DNA from: DYFT01 sp041695085
GTDB taxonomy: Bacteria; Bacteroidota; Ignavibacteria; UBA10030
DNA length: 64,000 nt
Assembly: GCA_041695085.1 (NCBI GenBank)
Contig: JBGFRO010000030.1
Location: forward strand, 62,001 to 126,000
Reading direction: 5' to 3'
Each line of letters opens with the position of its first letter. The stretch's first letter is position 1. Positions 36,671 to 45,887 of the stretch are shown in pieces. The notes under the pieces are model-generated. The model made no database searches, was not told where the DNA came from, and worked only from the letters and a program-made list of their open reading frames with translations. Position numbers and translations under genes: made by a program.

Positions 36671-37864
36671 ATGATCACACCTGCACCTGAACCCTGTTTT
36701 GCGTTTGGAGCGTGGGCGTTCATGTCCGGAATGAACGACCGCTTCGGGGCGGACTATAACCGCTTTCCGCTGACGCTGGAGGAAGTATTCGAGTTGGCTT
36801 CGAAGATTGATGGGCTCGACTATGTGTGCGGACATTTGCCGAGCGAGTTTCCGGACGACGTCGACCGCCTCGCACGGCTTGCCCGCGACTATAAAGTGGG
36901 CATCGGCAGCGTGGTGGCGAAAACATTTGGTGCGAAATATAAGAATGGTGGTTTTACCAATCCGGATCCGGTAATCCGGCAAGATGCCATCGCGAACGTC
37001 AAGCGAGCGATGGAACTGAACAATCTCTTGCGTCCGCTTCTGCAGGAACTCGGCAAGCCTCTTGGCTGTCGCCATACAGTCCTCTGGCAGGGGAATGACG
37101 GATCGAATGGTCTTTTTTTGAATGACTATTCCCGCTCGTGGCAGCTCTTGATCGATGGATATATTGATGTGCTTGAAGCGGTACCGGAATGCAAGCTTTG
37201 CCTCGAACCAAAATCGGGTGATCCTGCAGAAGATATGTTTGTTCGCGAAACGATCCATGGCTTGTTTGCCGCTCGGATGGTTGAAGATAAGATTCGAAAA
37301 CGAATACGGGATCGCTTGATGGAGCGTGAAGGGAAGCGACTGACCGCGGAAGAGTTCTTCCAGAAACTCTATCAAGAATACGATCCCTTGCGCGGCAGGA
37401 TTGTCCAGAACATCGAATACGGTCACGCTCACATCGCCGGAGGGAAACTTGCGGAAAGCATTTGTCTGGCGATCGATTACGGGGTGCTGGCACAGATTGA
37501 CCTGAACGATAACCGCAAGCATTGGGACAATGACCACATCCCCGGGAATGACAACTTCAACGAAGTGCTTGAAGCGGAATACTGGCTCTACTGGAAAGGC
37601 TTTGACGGATTGTGGAACTTCGACATCTGGCCGCAACGGGTGCCGGGGGATTCGAAGAGTGAGACGATTCGTCGCTTTGCCGAACATCTCGTCGAATGCA
37701 TCAACGCCACCCGCTATCGACGCGAAATTGTCAAGCGACTCCCGCCGCCTGAAGACATGAAGCGCTATTTCCGCGATCCGGACGAAACGAATATCAGCAG
37801 ATTGCTCAGAAGCGTCATCAATCAGCGCATCGACTTCTACGAGGCGCGTTACAGCGGATCATAA
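36671..37864 (+). CDS. Sugar isomerase-like TIM-barrel protein
   Basis: 397 residues, no signal. Xylose isomerase-like fold. Probable metal ligands are Glu179 (LCLEPKSGDP), Glu249 with His252/His254 (NIEYGHAHIAGG), Asp277 and Asp280 (AQIDLNDNR) and Asp288 (HWDNDHIPG). The shape is close to bacterial xylose/rhamnose isomerases but the sequence is too diverged to name the sugar. It sits 56 bases before a xylulokinase-family gene, so the natural reading is aldose to ketose then ketose phosphate. Start is the ATG at 36671. There is also a second, shorter TIM-barrel epimerase later in the island. Confidence 0.8.
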   Translation: MITPAPEPCFAFGAWAFMSGMNDRFGADYNRFPLTLEEVFELASKIDGLDYVCGHLPSEFPDDVDRLARLARDYKVGIGSVVAKTFGAKYKNGGFTNPDPVIRQDAIANVKRAMELNNLLRPLLQELGKPLGCRHTVLWQGNDGSNGLFLNDYSRSWQLLIDGYIDVLEAVPECKLCLEPKSGDPAEDMFVRETIHGLFAARMVEDKIRKRIRDRLMEREGKRLTAEEFFQKLYQEYDPLRGRIVQNIEYGHAHIAGGKLAESICLAIDYGVLAQIDLNDNRKHWDNDHIPGNDNFNEVLEAEYWLYWKGFDGLWNFDIWPQRVPGDSKSETIRRFAEHLVECINATRYRREIVKRLPPPEDMKRYFRDPDETNISRLLRSVINQRIDFYEARYSGS

Positions 37865-37920
37865 ACGATGCACACACCATATGGTGCATCGTCATCGCTC
37901 GTTAAGGTAAACAGAACAAG

Positions 37921-39459
37921 ATGGCAACACATTTGCTGGGATTGGATATCGGAACGACCGGCGTGAAGGGAGTTTTGATCGATGAACGTGGCGTATCGGT
38001 TGCCATCGCTGCGGTCGAATATCCTCTCTTGACGCCAAAACCGAACTGGGCGGAGCAGAATCCGGAAGATTGGTGGAACGCCACGGTGTTGGTGATTCAA
38101 CGAATTCTTTCCGATTCTCGTGCTGCGCCATCCTCGATAAAAGGGATAGGTCTTTCGGGACAGATGCATAGTCTGGTGTTGCTCGATAAGGGGCATTCCG
38201 TCTTGCGGCCCGCGATTCTCTGGTGCGATACACGAACGGAACAAGAATGCAAATGGATCAATGGAACCATCGGGCGAGAACGCATGCGCGATCTTGTGGC
38301 AAATCCGGCCCTCGAAGGATTTACGCTTCCAAAAATCCTGTGGGTCCGGAACAACGAACCTGAAATCTACAAACGCATTCGAACGGTTCTCTTGCCGAAA
38401 GACTACATTCGTTTTCGCCTCACGGGCGAGGTGATGATGGATGTGTCCGATGCGGCCGGGACGGCGCTCTTTGATGTAGCGCATCGACGTTGGGCAGTCT
38501 CTCTTCTCAATCAGCTCGCGATAGCTTCGGAGTGGTGCCCTCCTGTTCGAGAGTCGATCGATGTCTGTGGCAAGGTGATGCCCAAGATCGCGAGGATAAC
38601 GGGACTCGAAGCCGGAACACCGGTCGTAGGTGGTGGAGCAGATAACACGTGTGGGGCGGTAGGGACGGGTGTTGTGAAAGAAGGAAGGGTATTGGCGAGC
38701 GTCGGCACCAGTGGGGTGGTGTTTGCTCACACCGATTCGATGAAAGTCGAACCGAAGATGCGTGTTCACACGTTTTGTCACAGCGTGCCGGGGGCATGGT
38801 ACGTGATGGGAGTCATGTTGATGGCGGGAGGAGCGCTGCGATGGTATCGCGACACGTTCGGGCAGCAGGAAAGAGAAGAAGCAAAAATGCGCTTGGGTGA
38901 TGCATATGATTTAATGACGGAGGCTGCCTCCACCATTCCACGGGGGAGCGATGGCTTGTTCTTTCTTCCGTATCTCGCCGGCGAGCGGACGCCGCATCAA
39001 AGTGCCATGGCGCGCGGGGCGTTCATCGGGGCGACCATTCGTCACACGAAAGCACATTTTTCGCGCTCCGTCTTGGAAGGGATCACCTACGGCATGCGCG
39101 ATTCGCTCGAAATCGTGAAGTCAATGGGACTCGAAATCCAACAGATCCGATTGACAGGGGGTGGTGCGAAGAGCAAGTTTTGGAGACAACTTCAAGCGGA
39201 TATCTACGGCCACGAAGTCGCGCTAGTGAATACGTCGGAGGGACCCGCCTTCGGGGCTGCCCTGCTCGCGGGTGTCGGAAGCGGTGTTTATCGGCATGTG
39301 CTCGAGGCTACGGAGAACATCGTCCGGGTGACTGAGTCGATCGCGCCGGATCCGACACGCGCTGCAATGTATTCCGATTGGTATGAAATCTATCGTGGAC
39401 TCTATCCGGCACTGTCGGAAACGTACAGTGCCATTCATCGCCGAACTGCAGGCTCGTAA
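37921..39459 (+). CDS. xylB: Xylulokinase (FGGY family sugar kinase)
   Basis: 512 residues, the standard size. Phosphorylates a ketopentose with ATP. It has the N-terminal ATPase loop GLDIGTTGVKGVLIDERG, the substrate region KGIGLSGQMHSLVLLD typical of XylB, the catalytic Asp in VVGGGADNTCGAVGTGVV, and the C-terminal LTGGGAKSKFWRQLQADI. Xylulokinase rather than glycerol- or gluconokinase is suggested by the SGQMHSLVLLD motif. FGGY members are readily misnamed, so the true substrate may be another ketose made by the upstream isomerase. It is 56 bases after that isomerase and 4 bases before a relic of an ABC binding protein. Confidence 0.9.
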   Translation: MATHLLGLDIGTTGVKGVLIDERGVSVAIAAVEYPLLTPKPNWAEQNPEDWWNATVLVIQRILSDSRAAPSSIKGIGLSGQMHSLVLLDKGHSVLRPAILWCDTRTEQECKWINGTIGRERMRDLVANPALEGFTLPKILWVRNNEPEIYKRIRTVLLPKDYIRFRLTGEVMMDVSDAAGTALFDVAHRRWAVSLLNQLAIASEWCPPVRESIDVCGKVMPKIARITGLEAGTPVVGGGADNTCGAVGTGVVKEGRVLASVGTSGVVFAHTDSMKVEPKMRVHTFCHSVPGAWYVMGVMLMAGGALRWYRDTFGQQEREEAKMRLGDAYDLMTEAASTIPRGSDGLFFLPYLAGERTPHQSAMARGAFIGATIRHTKAHFSRSVLEGITYGMRDSLEIVKSMGLEIQQIRLTGGGAKSKFWRQLQADIYGHEVALVNTSEGPAFGAALLAGVGSGVYRHVLEATENIVRVTESIAPDPTRAAMYSDWYEIYRGLYPALSETYSAIHRRTAGS

Positions 39460-39462
39460 GGG

Positions 39463-39588
39463 ATGAAAGAGGGAAAGACGTATCCGTCCATCATCCATTC
39501 CGGCATTGACATTGTGACGAAGGAGAATGTTGACGACTACGCGATCAAACGGAAGACGATGAACTTCAAAGAAAAGCAGGCAGAGTAA
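39463..39588 (+). pseudogene. C-terminal relic of a sugar ABC substrate-binding protein
   Basis: A 41-codon frame (ATG at 39463, stop at 39586-39588) reads PSIIHSGIDIVTKENVDDYA near its end. The segment TGxDIVTKENVDxY is the normal C-terminal tail of RbsB-like periplasmic sugar-binding proteins, usually followed directly by the RbsA-like ATPase gene, which is exactly what comes next after 3 bases. The remaining roughly 270 residues and the signal peptide are absent. I infer a deletion that left only the tail. Translation of the tail may persist, or couple to the ATPase gene. Confidence 0.6.
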
Positions 39589-39591
39589 CCG

Positions 39592-41091
39592 ATGTCCTCT
39601 TTCATCGAACTGCATTCGATCTCGAAACGATTTGGCGGAACGCAGGCGCTGGACGGCGTCAGTTTCGGCATTGAACGCGGCGTCATTCACGCCGTGATGG
39701 GTGAAAACGGTGCAGGCAAATCGACGTTGATGCGCATCCTCTCCGGTGTTCTCACAATGGACGAGGGGCGTCTGTTGATCAATGGTGTTGAGAAGCATTT
39801 TCAAACACCGATGGCTGCACAGCGCGAGGGCATCAGCACCGTGTATCAGGAACCGTATCTCGTTCCCTACATGTCGGTTGCCGAAAACGTCTTTCTGGGA
39901 CATGAAAAGGTCAAGAAATTCGGGTTTGTCGACTTCGCTTCCCTTCACTCAAAAACGAAGGAAATCCTGTCGATACTTTCTCTCGATCTTCCTCCGACAG
40001 AAATTTTAGTGAATCTCAGTCCGGCGGAAGTTCAGCTGGTACAAATTGCCCGCGCCATCGCGTTTTCGACCAACATCCTTCTCCTCGATGAACCAACCGC
40101 CTCTTTGACCGATCAAGAGACCATCATCCTCTTCGACCGACTTAAGAAACTGAACGCCGGTGGCCTGACGATCATCTACGTTTCCCACCGGTTGAAGGAA
40201 ATCTTTGAGCTCTGCCAGACTGTGACGGTGCTGCGCGATGGCAGGTATGTGGCGACGAAAAAAGTTTCTGAGACAAATGAAGATGAATTAATTAGCATGA
40301 TGGTGGGGCGCGCACTGGAGAAAGCGAGCGATACACCCTCGGTGCGTCGCGGATCACGCCTCCGGTTAGAGGTTCGAGGCCTTCGCGTTCAGAACGCCCC
40401 CGTGCCGTTGAAAAACATTTCCCTCCAAGTGCACGAGGGGGAAATCGTCTCGTTGGCGGGATTGGTCGGTTCGGGCCGAACCGAGGTTGCAAAAGCCTTG
40501 TTCGGTCTGCGTTGCATTGACGCCGGTGAGATTGTGCTGGATGGTTCAGCCATTGAATTGAAGACTCCCATCGATGCCATTGAATGGGGCATTGCTTTTG
40601 TTCCGGAGGACCGGAAAGAGGAGGGCTTAATTGCCACGCAATCGGTCCGGCACAACATCTCGCTCACCGGTCTCCAAAGGATTTCCCGACTGGGATTTGT
40701 GAAGGGATCGGTCGAGGAGAAGCTTGCCAGGGAGAGCGCGGATCAACTTGCTATCAAAACTTCGTCCCTTGACGCGGAGGTCTCGACGCTCAGCGGAGGG
40801 AATCAACAAAAGGTGGTGCTGGCAAAGTGGCTCTGGCTACGTCCATCGCTCTTGATTCTTGATGAGCCGACGCGTGGTATCGATGTCGGTGCGAAAGCGG
40901 AGATTCATCGGCTGATCGTTGAGCTGGCGGCGAGTGGAGTTTCGATCCTCATGATTTCCCCCGAACTCCCTGAAGTGCTTGGACTTGCTCACCGGATCTA
41001 CGTGATGAGAGACGGTGAGATCGTCGGTGAGTTCACAAGGGAGAACGCGAGTCAAGAAGCGATTATGAAGCTGGCCGCGATCGGCAACTAG
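39592..41091 (+). CDS. Sugar ABC transporter ATP-binding protein (RbsA/XylG type)
   Basis: 499 residues with two fused ABC domains, as usual for carbohydrate uptake class 2 transporters. Domain 1 has Walker A MGENGAGKSTLMRIL, a variant signature (NLSPAEVQLVQIARAI) and Walker B ILLLDEPTASLT. Domain 2 has the normally degenerate LVGSGRTEVAKALFG, LSGGNQQKVVLAKWLW and LLILDEPTRGIDVGAK. No permease gene follows and the binding protein is reduced to its tail, so the transporter is incomplete here; SSS symporters come next. It may pair with a distant permease, or be a leftover of a replaced importer. Start is the ATG at 39592. Confidence 0.93.
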   Translation: MSSFIELHSISKRFGGTQALDGVSFGIERGVIHAVMGENGAGKSTLMRILSGVLTMDEGRLLINGVEKHFQTPMAAQREGISTVYQEPYLVPYMSVAENVFLGHEKVKKFGFVDFASLHSKTKEILSILSLDLPPTEILVNLSPAEVQLVQIARAIAFSTNILLLDEPTASLTDQETIILFDRLKKLNAGGLTIIYVSHRLKEIFELCQTVTVLRDGRYVATKKVSETNEDELISMMVGRALEKASDTPSVRRGSRLRLEVRGLRVQNAPVPLKNISLQVHEGEIVSLAGLVGSGRTEVAKALFGLRCIDAGEIVLDGSAIELKTPIDAIEWGIAFVPEDRKEEGLIATQSVRHNISLTGLQRISRLGFVKGSVEEKLARESADQLAIKTSSLDAEVSTLSGGNQQKVVLAKWLWLRPSLLILDEPTRGIDVGAKAEIHRLIVELAASGVSILMISPELPEVLGLAHRIYVMRDGEIVGEFTRENASQEAIMKLAAIGN

Positions 41092-41157
41092 ATCATGGTT
41101 GATCCGGGATGAGACCTCTCCAAAGTATTTCTCGCGGGAACATATAGAAGGAGCGAT

Positions 41158-43053
41158 ATGAAGTCAGCGAACGTCTACGACTACGCGGTGATCATCGCTT
41201 ATTTTCTTTTTATGCTCGTGATCGGTTACTATTTCATGCGAGCAAGCAAAGGAGGAAAGGATTACTTTGCGGGGGGCAACATGCTGCCGTGGTGGGTGGC
41301 AGGGATGTCCCTCTACATGACGAACTTCAGCGCGTGGACCTTTACCGGCGCGGCAGGATTTGCGTACAGCGTCGGATGGTTCATGCTCTTCAATTTCGGC
41401 ATCGGCGGACTTGCCTACTGGATCGGAACGGCGCTGACAGCAAAGTACTGGCGCCGCTCACGAACGATCTCCCCCGTCGAGTATACCCACACCCGCTTCA
41501 ACATCCCAACGCAACAGATGTTGGGATGGGTGATTGCTCTCAACTATACACTCTCCGCCGGCGTGCAGCTTGCATCGACCTGCAAGCTCTTCGCTCCGTT
41601 TCTTGGTTTGGACATTACGGTAGTCGTCATCATCATTGGCCTTGTCATTCTCGCTTACTGTTTTATGGGAGGACTGTGGGCTGTGGCGGTGACCGACACG
41701 CTCCAGGGGGTCATTTTGCTGAGTGTTGCGGTCATCATCGTTCCTGCAAGTCTGTTTGCGGTCGGGGGATTCGATGTTCTCGTGGAAAAACTTCCGCCTC
41801 TCACGTTCGAGCATGTGTACAACGGTGTGTACTATGACGAGCACTGGTTAATCTCGATCCTGATGATCTCCTCCATCGGCTTTGCAGCAGGAGGGGCACA
41901 GCGATTTTTCAGCGTCAAAAACGAAAGCGATGCGCGTAAAGTGGGTTGGTTTGCAGGAGCGTTGGCATGGTTGGGACCGCTGGTGTTCGGCATTCCCCCT
42001 CTCGTGGCTCGGGCGATGTGGCCCGATTTGCTGCAGGAACCGTTCTTTCAACCATATAAGGACAATAATCCGCAAGACCTTGTGTACGTTGGTTTGTGTC
42101 TCAAGATTCTACCTAACGGTCTTGTGGGAGTTTTTCTCGCGGCGATGCTCGCTGCTACGATGAGCACGCTCAGCTCTGTCTACAACATGGTTTCCTCCAT
42201 CTTCTCCCGCGATATGTACCAATCTCTGATCCGGCCGAACACGACCGATGAAGAATTGCTGAAGGTGGGAAGGATCATGACGCTTGTCATCGGCTTCGCG
42301 GTGATGGGACTTGCTGTCATCTTTGTCAACAGTCAGTTCGGCATTTTCAATCTCATGCAGGCATTCTTCACACTTTTCAATGTTCCGGTTGTGATACCGG
42401 TTGCCTTCGGGTTGATCTTCCGGCGCGTGCCGAAGTGGGGAGCGGCGGGGGCGATTGTGTGGGGATTGATCGTGGGAGCGACCACCCGCTATGTGCTCGG
42501 CTGGAACATCGGTCCACAAGTCTATCTCGCCTTCGCATTGACGTTCGCCATCTTCGTAGGCTCCCCTTGGGTAGGTCAGTTGTACAAACGGAATAAGTTG
42601 CTGCTCCTTCTGATCAGTCTGGTCACCGCGATCGGCTTAGGGTGGCTCTTCACGCACACAGCAGCGACAGAGTTGAGCGATACAATGAAGATGTTCGGCA
42701 TCGCTTCGGCCACTGCGTTGGGTGCAAGTCTCTTCGGCTTTGCGAAACTCTTTGCCTCGGAAACGGAGGAGCAAAGAAAGATCGTGAACGACTTCTTTGC
42801 CCGGCTCGATACTCCCGTGGATGTTGCAAAAGAGGTGTTCGGCAAAGGAAAGCAGCAGATCTCGACGTTCCCCATCGTCGGCGGTACGACGATCATAATG
42901 GGTCTTTTGATGAGCTTGATCTTCTTCACCGAGCTCCCGGGAGAGGAGCAATTGGTGCTGGGCGGCATCATCCTTTTGTTGATCGTTGTTGGTGTACTCA
43001 TGTGGTATTACGGCAAGCGCTCGGAGATTCGTAATGTTGAACAATATATGTAG
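41158..43053 (+). CDS. Sodium:solute symporter (SSS family), copy 1
   Basis: 631 residues, an inner-membrane protein with about 13 hydrophobic helices, first near residues 9-27 (VIIAYFLFMLVIGYYFM). The signature GGNMLPWWVAGMSLYMTNFSAWTFTGA and the central FAAGGAQRFFSVKN fit the Na+/sugar or Na+/solute (SGLT-type) family. The last part holds a hydrophilic stretch (KLFASETEEQRKIVNDFFARLDTPVD) and then two more helices. By family it would import a sugar or sugar acid driven by sodium. It is followed 63 bases on by a close paralogue. The two probably arose by tandem duplication, and together may replace the lost ABC uptake. Confidence 0.92.
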   Translation: MKSANVYDYAVIIAYFLFMLVIGYYFMRASKGGKDYFAGGNMLPWWVAGMSLYMTNFSAWTFTGAAGFAYSVGWFMLFNFGIGGLAYWIGTALTAKYWRRSRTISPVEYTHTRFNIPTQQMLGWVIALNYTLSAGVQLASTCKLFAPFLGLDITVVVIIIGLVILAYCFMGGLWAVAVTDTLQGVILLSVAVIIVPASLFAVGGFDVLVEKLPPLTFEHVYNGVYYDEHWLISILMISSIGFAAGGAQRFFSVKNESDARKVGWFAGALAWLGPLVFGIPPLVARAMWPDLLQEPFFQPYKDNNPQDLVYVGLCLKILPNGLVGVFLAAMLAATMSTLSSVYNMVSSIFSRDMYQSLIRPNTTDEELLKVGRIMTLVIGFAVMGLAVIFVNSQFGIFNLMQAFFTLFNVPVVIPVAFGLIFRRVPKWGAAGAIVWGLIVGATTRYVLGWNIGPQVYLAFALTFAIFVGSPWVGQLYKRNKLLLLLISLVTAIGLGWLFTHTAATELSDTMKMFGIASATALGASLFGFAKLFASETEEQRKIVNDFFARLDTPVDVAKEVFGKGKQQISTFPIVGGTTIIMGLLMSLIFFTELPGEEQLVLGGIILLLIVVGVLMWYYGKRSEIRNVEQYM

Positions 43054-43116
43054 CGACCGCTCGCAGAGACGCTCTTCTCATTACCGTGATTCTCAATTAC
43101 GTGGAGAACCTTCCGG

Positions 43117-45033
43117 ATGAAATCGGTCAACCTTTATGATTATCTCGTCATTGGCGCCTACTTCTTGTTTATGTTGGGGATCGGTCTGTACTTCATGCGC
43201 ATCAACAAAAGCGGCAAGGAGTACTTCGCCGGGGGGAACATGATCCCGTGGTGGGTCTCTGGAATGACGCTGTATATGGCAAACTTTAGTGCATGGACCT
43301 TCACGGGAGCCGCGGGATTTGCCTATGCCACCGGTTGGTTCGCGATTCTCTATTTCTCTCTCTGGTCGCTTTCCTACTACGTTGGCTCGCAGCTTACCGC
43401 GGCGAAATGGCGGCGCACGCGGTCCATCTCACCCGTGGAGTACACCTACACGCGTTTCAATTTCACGACACAACAGTTTCTCTCCATCGTCATCGCCACC
43501 AACTTTACGCTCTCCGCCGGCGTTCAACTCGCAGCAACGTGCAAGCTTCTTGCGCCTGTGATGGGACTCGATATTTCGTTGGTCACTCTGATCACCGGCA
43601 TCGTCATTCTTGCCTATACGTTCATGGGGGGCTTGTGGGCTGTCTCGATTACCGACGTGGTGCAAGGAGTCATCTTACTCAGCATCACATTTATTGTGAT
43701 GCCGCTGGCGCTCGGATTGGTCGGCTCGCCTGCCGACCTCATCGCCGCATTGCCCCCACTCTCCTTCGATCATGTCTACAACGGCGTTCACTATACCGAG
43801 CACTGGCTTGTCTCGATCTTTATCATCATGAGTCTCGGCACAGCTGCCGGAGGAGCGCAGCGGTTCTATAGCGTCAAGGATGAAAAAGATGCAAAGCGCG
43901 TTGGCATGCTTGCAGGCGGATTGTTCCTCACCGTCCCGCTCGTGTTCGGTGTGCCGCCTCTCGTTGCCAAGGTAATCTGGCCCGATCTTTCCCAGATTGA
44001 GTTCTTTCAACCCTATATCGGCAGCAATCCGCAAGACCTGGTCTTCATCGGTCTGTGCATGAAACTTCTACCGAATGGACTCATCGGCGTATTTCTCGCC
44101 GCCATGCTCGCCGCCACGATGAGCACATTAAGCTCGGTCTACAACATGGTGTCGTCGATTCTCTCGCGTGACATCTACCAGGGATGGATCAAACCGGAAA
44201 CGACCGATGAAGGATTATTGAAGGTCGGGCGCCTGTTCTCCATTGCGATCGGTCTCACCGTTACGGGACTTGCCGTCTTCTTCGTCAACAGCCAATTCGG
44301 CATTTTCAATCTGATGCAGGCGTTCTTCACGCTGTTGAATATTCCCGTCGTCGTCCCTGTTGCATTCGGATTGCTACTTCGTCGCGTTCCCAAGTGGTCT
44401 GCCGTCGGATCCATCGCGTGGGGATTGATTGTCGGTCTTACGACGCGCTATGTTCTCGGGTGGGATATTGGGCCGCAGGTGTATCTCGCGTTCGTGATGT
44501 CGTTCGGAATCTTTGCCAGTTCACCATGGACGGGAACACTGTATCGGGAAAGGAAGGGAGTGCTCGCCGTTCTCTCCGTCGGCATGATGATCCTGACGGG
44601 CGTTCTCTTCGCGAACACCAGAACATCGAATCCAATGGAGGTGTCCGCGGAGACTCAACTTCTCTTCGGTTGGATCAGTGCCATCGTGCTTGGACTCAGT
44701 CTCTTTGGCTTCGCAAAGCTGTTCGCCTCCGATTCGGATGAGCAGCGGAAGATCATAGAGGATTTCTTTAAGAAACTCGACACCCCTGTCGACGTGGCAA
44801 AGGAGGTGTTTGCAGCAGGCAAGAAACAGATCTCAACCTTTCCGCTTGTCGGCGCTACGACGGTGGTGATGGGGCTACTAATGAGTCTCATCTTTTTCAC
44901 TGATTTGCCGGAGGACGAAGTGCCGATCCTCGCAGTGATGGTGGTGACTATGATCGTTTTCGGCGTCCTGATGTGGTATTTCGGCAAGAAGTCGGAAATT
45001 CGCACTGCCGCACAATATGAACAAACGTCATAA
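43117..45033 (+). CDS. Sodium:solute symporter (SSS family), copy 2
   Basis: 638 residues. It shares long near-identical blocks with copy 1 (GGNMIPWWVSGMTLYMANFS, FLAAMLAATMSTLSSVYNMV, FFVNSQFGIFNLMQAFFTL) and the same helical layout and C-terminal acidic linker. The copies differ more in helices 2-3, where substrate and coupling specificity may be set, so they may accept related but distinct substrates. Start is the ATG at 43117, 63 bases after copy 1. Next gene is an SDR oxidoreductase, which fits transport followed by oxidation. As with all SSS proteins, the solute cannot be predicted from sequence. Confidence 0.92.
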   Translation: MKSVNLYDYLVIGAYFLFMLGIGLYFMRINKSGKEYFAGGNMIPWWVSGMTLYMANFSAWTFTGAAGFAYATGWFAILYFSLWSLSYYVGSQLTAAKWRRTRSISPVEYTYTRFNFTTQQFLSIVIATNFTLSAGVQLAATCKLLAPVMGLDISLVTLITGIVILAYTFMGGLWAVSITDVVQGVILLSITFIVMPLALGLVGSPADLIAALPPLSFDHVYNGVHYTEHWLVSIFIIMSLGTAAGGAQRFYSVKDEKDAKRVGMLAGGLFLTVPLVFGVPPLVAKVIWPDLSQIEFFQPYIGSNPQDLVFIGLCMKLLPNGLIGVFLAAMLAATMSTLSSVYNMVSSILSRDIYQGWIKPETTDEGLLKVGRLFSIAIGLTVTGLAVFFVNSQFGIFNLMQAFFTLLNIPVVVPVAFGLLLRRVPKWSAVGSIAWGLIVGLTTRYVLGWDIGPQVYLAFVMSFGIFASSPWTGTLYRERKGVLAVLSVGMMILTGVLFANTRTSNPMEVSAETQLLFGWISAIVLGLSLFGFAKLFASDSDEQRKIIEDFFKKLDTPVDVAKEVFAAGKKQISTFPLVGATTVVMGLLMSLIFFTDLPEDEVPILAVMVVTMIVFGVLMWYFGKKSEIRTAAQYEQTS

Positions 45034-45078
45034 TGTGTTCTGGTCTTTGCATGTCTTTCTCTCAAATAGGAGGAATGG

Positions 45079-45846
45079 ATGTTCACGATACACGGAACGA
45101 GGGCACTTGTGACGGGGGGATCGCGTGGGCTCGGTCTTGCCAGCGCAGAAGCGCTTGCGCACTCCGGTTGCGATGTGGTGCTCAATCATTTCCGCGATAG
45201 CGACAAGGCGGAACGGGAGTGCTTACGATTGCAGCGTGAAACAGGTCGACGACTCTTCCAGCTCGATGCCGATGTCGGCAATCCGGAAAGCGCACGGGCC
45301 ATGGTTCGACGCGCAGCCGAACTGTTGGGAGGCCTGGATATCGTCCACAGCAACGCCGGCATTTGCCGCTTCACATCATTTCTTGAGATCGACGATGAGA
45401 ACTGGCAAAGACACATCGATGTAAATTTCAGTGCCGGTTTCTGGGTCACGCAAACTGCCGCTCGGTTGATGGTCGAGCAAAACTCGGGGGGACGTATCAT
45501 CTTCACCACCAGTGTTGGTGCGTTTCGGTCGAATCCGACACAAACACACTACTGCGCGACAAAGGGGGGATTGCATTTGCTGATGATGGGGATGGCGGAT
45601 GAGCTCGGACGCCATCGCATCACCGTCAACGCCATTGCCCCCGGATGGATGCACACCGACATCAACGATGCGCAATCGAGGGATGAATCCCTTGTCAAAC
45701 CGTTTCTCGCGGCAAAAGTGAGCGTTGGAAGACTCGGCACACCGGCAGATATGAAAGCCGCCGTCCTCTTCCTCGTAAGCAAAGAGGCAGAGTATGTCAA
45801 CGGGGCAACGATTTCGGTCGATGGTGGATGGAACGCGCAACTGTGA
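45079..45846 (+). CDS. Short-chain dehydrogenase/reductase, copy 1
   Basis: 255 residues. Classical SDR: cofactor loop ALVTGGSRGLGLASAEAL, the HSNAG motif, catalytic Ser in TTSVGAFRS and Tyr-x-x-x-Lys in HYCATKGGLHLL. Next to the cofactor loop the residues do not clearly decide NAD or NADP. It likely oxidises a sugar or sugar lactone hydroxyl. It is 45 bases after the symporters. Similar SDRs are annotated glucose 1-dehydrogenase or 3-oxoacyl-ACP reductase by homology alone, so I keep the general name. GGAGGAATG lies just before the ATG at 45079, a good ribosome site. Confidence 0.9.
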   Translation: MFTIHGTRALVTGGSRGLGLASAEALAHSGCDVVLNHFRDSDKAERECLRLQRETGRRLFQLDADVGNPESARAMVRRAAELLGGLDIVHSNAGICRFTSFLEIDDENWQRHIDVNFSAGFWVTQTAARLMVEQNSGGRIIFTTSVGAFRSNPTQTHYCATKGGLHLLMMGMADELGRHRITVNAIAPGWMHTDINDAQSRDESLVKPFLAAKVSVGRLGTPADMKAAVLFLVSKEAEYVNGATISVDGGWNAQL

Positions 45847-45887
45847 TCGACCGGCAGGAATCTTCACTCACCAGAGACACAGCTGAC

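Noticed and set aside
36599..37687. 362-codon minus-strand open frame
   Set aside because: Antisense to the sugar isomerase-like gene, which has consistent metal-ligand spacing. No motif in the antisense product.
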